Shown in pieces: positions 1-5,968 of a stretch of 37,363 bases of DNA. Origin of the DNA: an uncultured Lachnospiraceae bacterium (GTDB lineage Bacteria; Bacillota; Clostridia; Lachnospirales; Lachnospiraceae); contig CAKNMY010000015.1 in assembly GCA_930989745.1 (NCBI GenBank), positions 1 to 37,363 on the forward strand, given 5' to 3'. The position numbers were made by a program, and so were the translations under genes. The stretch's first letter is position 1. Each line of letters begins with the position of its first letter. Below the pieces are notes generated by a model. That model saw nothing but the letters and a program-made list of their open reading frames with translations. It did no database searches and was not told where the DNA came from.

Positions 1-22
1 ATCTGTAAATAGAGATCTGCGG

Positions 23-64
23 AAAAACCGTCGGCATCGGTGCTTGTCCATGCCGGCGGTTTTG
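23..64 (+). terminator. Terminator hairpin of an upstream gene
   Basis: A 14-nt arm at 24-37 pairs with 50-63 (one mismatch in the middle), with an A-rich 5' side and a T-run on the 3' side. It most likely ends a transcript from the left of the window; the A/T symmetry could let it work in both directions. Confidence 0.7.
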
Positions 65-118
65 TATTACAGGAAAAAATCCGGAATTCTTCTTTAAAAT
101 ATTCTTAAGCCTATTGCA

Positions 119-196
119 TTTTATAATATTATATGATATATAGTATACAACAGCAAATAATATTATGTGGAGGACAATAGAGAGGAGGAGTATCGA
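119..196 (+). promoter_or_regulatory. AT-rich promoter/operator region of the padR operon
   Basis: Directly upstream of the padR start lies a very AT-rich tract with a TATAAT at 122-127 and an imperfect palindrome (TATATGATATA type, about 131-148). PadR proteins often repress their own operon by binding AT-rich inverted repeats near the promoter. I see no convincing -35, so the exact promoter is uncertain. A strong ribosome binding site (AGAGGAGGAG, 181-190) precedes the ATG at 197. Confidence 0.35.
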
Positions 197-520
197 ATGG
201 TATTTAATACCGGAGCGGCTCTTCTGGACGCGATCGTGCTTGCGGTTGTGTCGAAAGAGAAGCAGGGAACCTACGGATATAAGATCACGCAGGATGTCCG
301 GAAGGTAATTGACGTGTCGGAGTCCACGCTGTATCCGGTCCTCAGGCGGCTTCAGAAGGATGAATGCCTCGATGTATACGATATGGCATTTGCCGGGAGG
401 AACCGGAGATACTACAAGCTGACGGAGAGAGGAAACGTGCAGCTGCGTCTCTATGAGGCTGAGTGGAAAAGCTATTCCTCGAAGATCACGCAGCTGTTTG
501 AGGGGAGGATTGGGTCATGA
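197..520 (+). CDS. PadR family transcriptional regulator
   Basis: Small winged-helix DNA-binding protein of 107 residues. The PadR hallmark is visible: the segment GTYGYKITQDV followed by SESTLYPVLRRLQKDECL, then the wing RNRRYYKLTERG and a short C-terminal helix. A GTG at 167 would add ten residues, but the ATG at 197 has AGAGGAGGAG at ideal spacing and is chosen. It overlaps the next gene by ATGA, so translation is coupled. PadR proteins that sit in front of DUF1700/DUF4097 genes typically sense envelope stress or small molecules and repress their own operon; the ligand here is unknown. Confidence 0.93.
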   Translation: MVFNTGAALLDAIVLAVVSKEKQGTYGYKITQDVRKVIDVSESTLYPVLRRLQKDECLDVYDMAFAGRNRRYYKLTERGNVQLRLYEAEWKSYSSKITQLFEGRIGS

Positions 521-1260
521 ACCGCGCAGAATTTATGGGACAGCTGGAACGGCTGCTGGAGGATATACCGGCGTACGAACGGCAGGACGCGCTGGATTAT
601 TATAACGACTATTTTGATGAAGCGGGTCCGGAGAATGAGGAGGAAGTGATCCGCAAGCTGGGAAGTCCGGAAAAAGTGGCGGCGATCATCAAGACAAATC
701 TGGTCAATGGCCAGGAACACGGGGAGTTCACAGAGTATGGCTACCGGGAGACCGCGGAGGAAGAGGCGATACGCGCGCCGGCAGCCCGGGAACCGGATAG
801 CGGCCAGGAGCAGAGAAGACAGGGCCACAGCAGAACTTATCAGAGGAGCGCTGACGCCGGAAGCAGCAGGCGGGGACGCCGGGGTGCTGCGGAATGGACA
901 CTCATTATTATAGGTTTGGTGTTTGCGTCCCCGTTCATTCTGGGAGTCGGCGGAGGAATTCTCGGCGTGCTCCTGGGAATTCTGGGCGGGCTGATCGGGA
1001 TTGTGTTCAGTGTTCTGGGAGCCGGGCTGGGACTCTTTTTCGGAGGACTGGTGGGAATTGTGAAAGGCATGGTCACCTGTTTTGGAGCGCCGGCAATGGG
1101 GATTATGACTATGGGACTGGGATTCCTGTCCACAGCATTCGGGATTCTGTGTCTGGTGCTGTTTGCCTGGGCGCTGAAGTTTATCCCCAGATTTGTACAC
1201 TGGGCAAGAGATCTGATCTCCCGGATATTCCACAGAAGACAGGGAGGGATGCAGGAATGA
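517..1260 (+). CDS. DUF1700 (HAAS) domain membrane protein
   Basis: 247-residue protein. Residues 1-60 form the helical HAAS/DUF1700 domain (MNRAEFMGQLERLLEDIP, then DALDYYNDYFDEAG and IRKLGSPEKVAAII). A charged low-complexity linker rich in Arg, Glu and Ser follows (about 75-127), and the C-terminal half is a set of glycine-rich transmembrane helices ending in a basic tail. The family is commonly encoded with PadR and DUF4097 proteins and is thought to act in envelope-stress signalling, but its biochemical role is not established. The start overlaps padR (ATGA) and the end overlaps the next gene in the same way, so the three are one translational unit. Confidence 0.9.
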   Translation: MNRAEFMGQLERLLEDIPAYERQDALDYYNDYFDEAGPENEEEVIRKLGSPEKVAAIIKTNLVNGQEHGEFTEYGYRETAEEEAIRAPAAREPDSGQEQRRQGHSRTYQRSADAGSSRRGRRGAAEWTLIIIGLVFASPFILGVGGGILGVLLGILGGLIGIVFSVLGAGLGLFFGGLVGIVKGMVTCFGAPAMGIMTMGLGFLSTAFGILCLVLFAWALKFIPRFVHWARDLISRIFHRRQGGMQE

Positions 1261-2108
1261 GCAAGAAGATAGCGCTGCTGCTGTCGGCAATCCTGGGAGC
1301 AGCCGGAATCATACTGGTGGTTGTCGGAGGCATCCTGGGCGTTGCGACCGGAGAGGGAAGCGGCCTGATCAGCAGGAGTGTCGACAATATGTCGTTCCGG
1401 ATTGGAAGTCTGCACATCGGTATCGGAGGCTTTGGTTTCTGGGACGACAGCGAAAACACATCGGAAAGCCTGGCGGGCGGAAAGCAGTACACGGACGTTT
1501 CCGCAATCTCTCTCGACCTGGATGGGATGAGCGTGATGATGCAGTCCGCGCCGGGCGATGCGGTGACCATAACGGCTGACGCTGAAATAGAGAATTACCT
1601 GCGTGCCGACTGGGACGGCTACGAGCTGCATATTGAGAAGGAAGACGGATATCAAAGCTGGGGAAAGTTCGGGAAAATCAATATCACAGTGCCCGAGAAT
1701 CAGACGTTTGATGAGATTGAGATTTCCATGGACGCGGGAAACCTGACGGCAGATTCCTTTAAGACGGAATATCTTGATCTGACCATGGATGGCGGTGCTT
1801 TTACAGGAACCGGGAAAATTATCGCCGGCGATGTGGAGGGCAGCGCGGACGCGGGAAGCGTAACGTTTGAGAATCTCGATACGGAATATCTCGATCTGAG
1901 CTGCGATTCAGGCTCTTTCAGCGCAGGGCTGGCCGGCGCGCGCAGGGATTATAATCTTTATCTTATGAGTGATCTCGGCAGCATCCGCTGCGGAGACAGC
2001 GAGATGAATGATCTGGAAAATTCTCTGAATGAGACGCATGATGAGGCGGAACGGGAGATAACGGTAAATGCGGATATGGGAAGCATAGAGATCAGTTTTC
2101 AGAAGTGA
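1257..2108 (+). CDS. DUF4097 family beta-strand repeat protein
   Basis: 283 residues. An N-terminal hydrophobic segment (about 5-28, KIALLLSAILGAAGIILVVV) anchors or exports the protein. The rest is repeated short beta strands such as DEIEISMDAGNLTADSF, TEYLDLTMDGGAFTG and TEYLDLSCDSGSFSAG, typical of the DUF4097 (adhesin-like beta-helix) fold. The start is the ATG at 1257, overlapping the DUF1700 stop; the frame is open further upstream but that part shadows the DUF1700 gene. Family members are surface or membrane-associated and co-occur with PadR/DUF1700/PspC; a precise function is unknown. Confidence 0.88.
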   Translation: MSKKIALLLSAILGAAGIILVVVGGILGVATGEGSGLISRSVDNMSFRIGSLHIGIGGFGFWDDSENTSESLAGGKQYTDVSAISLDLDGMSVMMQSAPGDAVTITADAEIENYLRADWDGYELHIEKEDGYQSWGKFGKINITVPENQTFDEIEISMDAGNLTADSFKTEYLDLTMDGGAFTGTGKIIAGDVEGSADAGSVTFENLDTEYLDLSCDSGSFSAGLAGARRDYNLYLMSDLGSIRCGDSEMNDLENSLNETHDEAEREITVNADMGSIEISFQK

Positions 2109-2120
2109 GGAGTGAAAGGT

Positions 2121-2303
2121 ATGAATGATAAGAGATTGTACAGGTCGTCGACAAATTATATGATCTGCGGCGTATGCGGCGGGATCGGAGAGTATTTCAA
2201 CATTGACCCCACGCTGATCCGCCTGGCATGGGTGTTATTCTGCTGCCTGGGCGGGTCTGGTATTCTGGCATATATCGTGGCGGCGATTATTATTCCGAGA
2301 TAA
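2121..2303 (+). CDS. PspC domain protein
   Basis: 60-residue small membrane protein with a canonical PspC domain: RLYRSSTNYMICGVCGGIGEYFNIDPTLIRLAWVL, then a transmembrane helix of about 20 residues ending in IIIPR. PspC-type proteins take part in membrane-stress responses. The ATG at 2121 has GAGGAG eight bases upstream; a GTG at 2112 in the same frame is less likely. It is the last gene of the padR operon, 12 nt after the DUF4097 stop, which supports a cell-envelope stress role for the whole cluster. Confidence 0.92.
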   Translation: MNDKRLYRSSTNYMICGVCGGIGEYFNIDPTLIRLAWVLFCCLGGSGILAYIVAAIIIPR

Positions 2304-2304
2304 C

Positions 2305-2334
2305 GTATAAAATGGGACAAAAAGAGCCATACTC
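2305..2334 (+). promoter_or_regulatory. Candidate sigma-G promoter of the spore-protein gene
   Basis: GTATA at 2305-2309 and CATACTC at 2328-2334 are separated by exactly 18 nt. The Bacillus/Clostridium sigma-G consensus is GHATR-N18-CATWHTA, so only the last base of the -10 differs. The predicted transcription start would be near 2341. The promoter begins one base after the pspC stop codon region. Match by eye only. Confidence 0.55.
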
Positions 2335-2363
2335 CAGAGGTAAGAAAAGGAGTGTGGCTTTTT
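2319..2363 (+). terminator. Terminator hairpin that also masks the spore gene's ribosome binding site
   Basis: Left arm 2325-2335 pairs over 11 bp (one G-U) with right arm 2349-2359, and five T follow. It is a good intrinsic terminator for the padR-pspC operon. The right arm contains GGAG (2349-2352), the only Shine-Dalgarno candidate for the ATG at 2364, so any read-through RNA would have it base-paired. Confidence 0.8.
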
Positions 2364-2567
2364 ATGTCAAAGAATAAGAAAATCAATCTGCAGGAACTGA
2401 CGGAAGAAGAAAAGGTGAAATACGAGATCGCAGCAGAGCTTGGCCTGCTCGACCGGGTAATGGCGGATGGATGGAAGAGCCTTTCGGCAAAGGAGACCGG
2501 CAGGATCGGCGGGCTTATGACCCGCCGGAAACGCCAGGAAGAGCGAGCAGAGGAGCAGCAGCAGTAA
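2364..2567 (+). CDS. Small acid-soluble spore protein, alpha/beta type
   Basis: 67-residue DNA-binding spore coat-core protein. The conserved KYEIAAELGL block contains the site normally cut by the germination protease GPR, and SAKETGRIGGLMTRRKR matches the clostridial variant of the C-terminal SASP motif. These proteins saturate DNA in the forespore and protect it from UV and heat. ATG 2364 is preferred over the in-frame GTG at 2352, because GGAG (2349-2352) then lies 11 nt upstream. Expression is expected in the forespore from the sigma-G-like promoter at 2305-2334. Its last 53 nt overlap the end of the convergent GDSL gene. Confidence 0.88.
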   Translation: MSKNKKINLQELTEEEKVKYEIAAELGLLDRVMADGWKSLSAKETGRIGGLMTRRKRQEERAEEQQQ

Positions 2568-3141
2568 ACCATTGGGAAGCCAGATGCCGGTTTCCCTCAG
2601 AGGAGAGATGAATCCCATCGGGTGAGAGCGCGGCGGTCCCGCGCTCTTCTTCCTCATGACGGAAGGTATCCATCAGAGGAAGAAAATGCGCGCCGTATGC
2701 TGTACATGATTCCCGGATCAGCGCTGAGATCTGTCTTATCACGGGCAGCCATCCGAGAAGTTCCGCCGGCGAGGAGAAGAGAAAGGGCTCCATCACCAGC
2801 AGCGGCCCGCGGTAGGTGTTTCGAATATCCTCGAGCGCTCCGGAAAATTCACGGCGAAAGCCTTCCGGTAGGTGATGCGGATTCCCCGACAGATACAGCG
2901 CCGCGTCGTTGACTCCGGCGAGAAGAGAGATGAGAGAGCAGCCGTCGGGGACGGGAAAGGAGCGGAGCAGGCGGCGCACATCGCGGATCGTAAAGCCGTC
3001 CTGTCCCCGGTTTATGATGGAAAATCCGGAAAGTTCGGGAAGCTCTGCGAGCATGGATACGTAGCCGTCCCCCAGACCGCGCGGGTCAAAACAGTGTCCG
3101 CAGTCTGTAATACTGTCGCCCAGAAAAAGAACAGAATTCAT
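2515..3141 (-). CDS. SGNH/GDSL-type hydrolase (lipase/esterase family)
   Basis: 208 residues. The N-terminus carries the GDSL block LFLGDSITDCG with the nucleophile Ser in block I; a block II Gly is near INRGQDG, block III is LLAGVNDA (oxyanion Asn), and the C-terminal LSPDGIHLSSEGN supplies the Asp-x-x-His pair. No signal peptide is seen, so it is likely a cytoplasmic esterase or acyl hydrolase with unknown substrate. The start is the ATG ending at 3141, with GGAGGTGT just upstream; an earlier start would run across the promoter. Transcription probably begins from the minus-strand promoter at 3173-3201. The 3' end overlaps the spore protein gene. Confidence 0.88.
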   Translation of the reverse strand: MNSVLFLGDSITDCGHCFDPRGLGDGYVSMLAELPELSGFSIINRGQDGFTIRDVRRLLRSFPVPDGCSLISLLAGVNDAALYLSGNPHHLPEGFRREFSGALEDIRNTYRGPLLVMEPFLFSSPAELLGWLPVIRQISALIRESCTAYGAHFLPLMDTFRHEEEERGTAALSPDGIHLSSEGNRHLASQWFTAAAPLLALPGVSGGS

Positions 3142-3172
3142 AGATACACCTCCGTGAGCAGGTTTTTCTTCT

Positions 3173-3201
3173 ATAATAATATATACAGCGCAGCAGGACA
3201 A
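3173..3201 (-). promoter_or_regulatory. Promoter of the GDSL hydrolase gene
   Basis: On the minus strand TTGTCC (3201-3196) and TATTAT (3178-3173) are spaced by 17 nt, upstream of the start at 3141. It is divergent from the riboswitch promoter at 3220-3249. Confidence 0.6.
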
Positions 3202-3219
3202 CAAATTTTTGCAGAAGGG

Positions 3220-3249
3220 TTGACGCATCCCCATACACTGTGGTACTAT
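3220..3249 (+). promoter_or_regulatory. Promoter of the cobalamin riboswitch transcript
   Basis: TTGACG (3220-3225), an 18-nt spacer and TACTAT (3244-3249), placing the transcription start just before the riboswitch aptamer. Confidence 0.65.
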
Positions 3250-3261
3250 ACGTATGTATAA

Positions 3262-3450
3262 ATTCCATATCGGCATGAAAAGTGAAGCCTGCCAGGCAGG
3301 CTGAGAGGGAATTGGGTCAGAATCCCAAGCGGTCCGGCCACTGTATTTAGGGAGCAAAGTTCAGGATACCATTGTATGTACAGCATATGAGAAGGTGAAC
3401 GGCGCTGTGATCTATAAGTCAGGAAACCTGCTCTTCGTGTATAAGGTTGA
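3262..3450 (+). promoter_or_regulatory. Cobalamin (B12) riboswitch
   Basis: The conserved core is present in the right order: GAGGGAA at 3304-3310, the AATCCC helix partner at 3321-3326, the invariant GCCACTG block (3337-3343) followed by GGGAGC (3350-3355), and the B12 box AGTCAGGAAACCTGC (3418-3432). This aptamer binds adenosyl- or methylcobalamin-type ligands and usually shuts off B12 synthesis, corrinoid uptake or cobalt transport genes. No intact gene follows within 690 nt: a terminator (3685-3704), a gene remnant and another hairpin (4038-4078) lie between it and the importer operon starting at 4143. Confidence 0.9.
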
Positions 3451-3684
3451 AGCTTCCGCAGAAAGTTTGACATCCTGGTATCAGATAGGGAGTTGATTGA
3501 TTGAGAAAGCACTCAGGTTTATAGCCTTGAGATTTGGATTTATACACTGCGATTAACGGCAGGGTGTATTTCCAGGCTTTGCAGATTTATTTGCCGCATC
3601 TGCTTTCCTCCGCAACGGGCAGCTGTGGATATCCGCTTAATAAAGTGCAGAGCCGGGAAGCATCCGGACAAAAGAAGTTTCAGG

Positions 3685-3704
3685 AGACGCGAGAGCGTCT
3701 TTTT
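3685..3704 (+). terminator. Terminator downstream of the B12 riboswitch
   Basis: AGACGC (3685-3690), loop GAGA, GCGTCT (3695-3700) and a T-run to 3704. It would end the riboswitch transcript after about 450 nt. The sequence between 3450 and 3684 contains several small hairpins (3512-3531, 3541-3570) but no credible reading frame with a ribosome binding site. Confidence 0.7.
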
Positions 3705-3734
3705 CTTTGCATAAAATTTGGATTTTGTTTATAA

Positions 3735-3941
3735 TCGGATATCAAAACACCCCCGGGTCGGGGATGCGCAGTTGAGTGGAAAGTATTTCCGACAGCAGCA
3801 GAAGAAATGGCAAGGCGGCTGGGGTATGCCTGGGAAGCTGCCGGACATGTGGAGGAAGCGGCTGAGATCCGCAAGGGAAATTTTGAGAAAAAAATAACCC
3901 CCAGGGGAGCTTGTAAACGAAAAGAAATCATTATAATATGA
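3735..3941 (+). pseudogene. Possible gene remnant (C-terminal fragment)
   Basis: A 68-codon open stretch without a usable start or ribosome binding site, but with protein-like composition: VEWKVFPTAAEEMARRLGY followed by an amphipathic Glu/Ala-rich helix (AWEAAGHVEEAAEIRKG) and a basic tail. It looks like the end of a decayed gene, possibly the former target of the B12 riboswitch or a neighbour. I do not recognise the family; a loose resemblance to the C-terminal helices of nucleotidyltransferase-like enzymes is not enough to name it. Confidence 0.3.
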
Positions 3942-3952
3942 TTATACAGTTG

Positions 3953-4090
3953 AATACTCTTTCAAACAACTGAACTGTTAAAGGGAAAGTTAAGAATTCC
4001 CCTGGTTTTCCTCGCAATGTATTCATAGGTATTGCAGCAGTAAAAAGAAGACGTTTCGCTCACGTCTTCTTTTTACTGTGAAAGAGTATT
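3953..4090 (+). other. Strongly folded element with 12-bp closing repeat upstream of the importer
   Basis: AATACTCTTTCA (3953-3964) is perfectly complementary to 4079-4090. Inside are a hairpin at about 3980-4003, a GCAAT/ATTGC hairpin (about 4014-4035), and a perfect 17-bp hairpin (4038-4054 with 4062-4078) that abuts the closing helix. The region is AT-rich compared with its flanks. It could be a leader RNA with a four-way junction or a small non-autonomous mobile element with terminal inverted repeats; no target-site duplication is visible. Confidence 0.45.
4038..4078. terminator. 17-bp perfect hairpin, likely bidirectional terminator
   Basis: Arms 4038-4054 and 4062-4078 pair perfectly around a 7-nt loop. 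The 5' arm has an A-run and the 3' arm a T-run, so it could stop transcription on either strand, isolating the importer operon from upstream transcription unless it is part of a larger regulatory fold. Confidence 0.65.
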
Positions 4091-4142
4091 GCATATTGGA
4101 CAAAGCGGGCTTACGCTCAGTGGGCCGCGAAAGGAGGTAGTT

Positions 4143-5087
4143 ATGAGAAAGTATGTAGCTCACCGGCTTTTACAGCTAATTCCTATTTTGCTGATTATTA
4201 CCTTTCTGTCTTTCGGTATGATGAGACTGGCCGGAAGTGATGCCGTACTTCAGAAAATGGAAAATACCGGGATGGTGGTTTCTCAGGAAGTGATTGACGC
4301 CGCACGGGCGGAACTTGGGCTGGATAAGCCTTTTCTGACACAATATTTTGTCTGGCTGGGGAATCTGCTGCGTGGGGATATGGGAACCAGCTATATTTCC
4401 GGACAGGAAGTTTTTCCGGCATTTATTTCAAAGCTTCCCGCCACGCTGCTTTTGACGGCGGTTTCCATCCTGCTTACCGTAGTGATTTCGATACCGCTGG
4501 GAGTATTGGCCGCCGTGAAGCAAAACCGTCTGACGGATTACCTGATTCGGACGGCCAGTTTTTTGGGAAACAGCATGCCAAACTTTTTTGTTGCTTTGCT
4601 GCTGATGTATTTTTTCGCGATTCGGCTGGGCTGGTTTCCGGTTATTTCCCGTGAGGTGAACCTGCAAAATGTAATTCTTCCCTCAATAACATTGGCAATC
4701 GCCATGTCTGCCAAATATCTGAGGCAGGTGCGGGCGACTGTATTGGATGAGCTCAGTAAGGATTATGTGACGGGGGCGAAAGCAAGAGGAATCCGGTTTT
4801 CTGTAACTCTGACAAAAAGCGTTCTCCGGGCCTGTCTGGTTACGATTATTACGCTGCTGACGCTCTCGATTGGAAGCCTTCTGGGAGGCACGGCGATTGT
4901 AGAGTCCATCTTTATGTGGGACGGCGTCGGAAAACTGGCGGTAGATGCCATCAATATGCGCGATTATCCAATGATTCAGGCGTATGTGATGTGGATGGCG
5001 ATTATTTACGTTTGCGTGAATCTTATTACGGATCTGTCCTATCGGGCGCTTGATCCGCGAATCCGGTTAGGGGGTGCGAGGATATGA
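4143..5087 (+). CDS. nikB: Nik/Opp-type ABC transporter permease (NikB-like)
   Basis: 314-residue inner-membrane permease of the dipeptide/nickel importer family. The N-terminal helix (MRKYVAHRLLQLIPILLIITFLSF) is followed by the family motif GLDKPFLTQYFVWLGNLLRGDMGTS and five further helices. The EAA loop that contacts the ATPase is seen at DYVTGAKARGI, and the protein ends in the usual ALDPRIRLG. The close agreement with nickel-type NikB, including FLGNSMPNFFVALLL, favours a metal or metal-chelate substrate over peptides, but this is inference. ATG 4143 has AAAGGAGG upstream; an in-frame upstream ATG lies within the folded leader. It overlaps the next permease by ATGA. Confidence 0.87.
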   Translation: MRKYVAHRLLQLIPILLIITFLSFGMMRLAGSDAVLQKMENTGMVVSQEVIDAARAELGLDKPFLTQYFVWLGNLLRGDMGTSYISGQEVFPAFISKLPATLLLTAVSILLTVVISIPLGVLAAVKQNRLTDYLIRTASFLGNSMPNFFVALLLMYFFAIRLGWFPVISREVNLQNVILPSITLAIAMSAKYLRQVRATVLDELSKDYVTGAKARGIRFSVTLTKSVLRACLVTIITLLTLSIGSLLGGTAIVESIFMWDGVGKLAVDAINMRDYPMIQAYVMWMAIIYVCVNLITDLSYRALDPRIRLGGARI

Positions 5088-5938
5088 CGGCTTCTATTAC
5101 CGTGAGACGCCAGAAAATCAGAAAAAATCATACAAAAAAAAGGCTGTTCTTCTTTATGATACTGGCCGCGCTGCTGATGCTTGTCGTAGTTTTTGCGGAG
5201 CAGATTTGCCCATATGATCCGAATGCGCAGATTTTCTCTGTGCTGGAGCCGCCCAGTGCGGCGCATCCCGCAGGTACAGACCGCTTTGGCAGGGATATGC
5301 TGTCCCGAATTCTGGTTGGCTTACAGACCAGTGTACTCTCTACGCTGATTCTGGTAGTTATTATCACAGTGGCAGGAACAGTTATCGGAGTCTTATGCGG
5401 CCATCTGGGCGGTATTGTTGATTCGTTTATGATGCGGGTATCCGATGTGTGTCTGGCTTTTCCGGGATTGGTATTTGCTCTGGCGATTGCGGCGCTGCTG
5501 AATGGCGGACTCCAAAATGCGATTATCGCGCTGGCTGTAATCAGCTGGCCTAAGTACGCCCGAATTGCCCGGAGCCAGACGCTGGCACTGGAAAGTACGG
5601 ATTACATAGCGGCGGCCAGGCTGGCGGGAGACACTTCGGCGCAGATCATTCTGCGGCATATTCTGCCGAACAGTGCGGGACCTGTTCTCGTTACCGCTAT
5701 ACTGGATATAGGGACCATGATGATGGAATTGGCCGGTTTGAGCTTTCTTGGATTGGGAGCGATGCCTCCTACAGCAGAGCTGGGGAATATGATGAGCGGC
5801 GGACGGAGTATGCTGCAGACATATCCCTGGGTCATTATCGGACCGGGTATCGCGATATTTATAGCCGTAGTTATTTTTAATCTGCTGGGTGATACGGTTC
5901 GGGATTATCTTGATCCCCGCAACAGCCGCAGACAATAA
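5084..5938 (+). CDS. nikC: Nik/Opp-type ABC transporter permease (NikC-like)
   Basis: 284-residue second permease of the importer. A basic N-terminus precedes helix 1 (LFFFMILAALLMLVVVFAE); the family signature PSAAHPAGTDRFGRDMLSRILVG follows at about 58-80. The EAA loop STDYIAAARLAGDT and the C-terminal LLGDTVRDYLDPR are conserved. It forms the heterodimeric channel with the upstream permease. The start overlaps the previous stop by four bases, so the subunits are made in equal amounts. Confidence 0.9.
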   Translation: MTASITVRRQKIRKNHTKKRLFFFMILAALLMLVVVFAEQICPYDPNAQIFSVLEPPSAAHPAGTDRFGRDMLSRILVGLQTSVLSTLILVVIITVAGTVIGVLCGHLGGIVDSFMMRVSDVCLAFPGLVFALAIAALLNGGLQNAIIALAVISWPKYARIARSQTLALESTDYIAAARLAGDTSAQIILRHILPNSAGPVLVTAILDIGTMMMELAGLSFLGLGAMPPTAELGNMMSGGRSMLQTYPWVIIGPGIAIFIAVVIFNLLGDTVRDYLDPRNSRRQ

Positions 5939-5968
5939 AGCGGCCAATAATGAAAAGGAGAGAAATAA

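Noticed and set aside
894..1256. Upstream extension of the DUF4097 frame
   Set aside because: It lies in another frame of the DUF1700 membrane gene, whose protein sequence is clearly real; the ATG at 1257 is the start.
472..1655. Long minus-strand frames opposite the DUF1700 and DUF4097 genes
   Set aside because: Composition is Ser/Pro/Arg-rich, as expected for antisense of GC-rich coding DNA, with no ribosome binding site or family resemblance.
3534..3734. 66-codon plus-strand frame after the B12 riboswitch
   Set aside because: It starts at TTG without a ribosome binding site, runs through the terminator at 3685-3704 and has no family resemblance.
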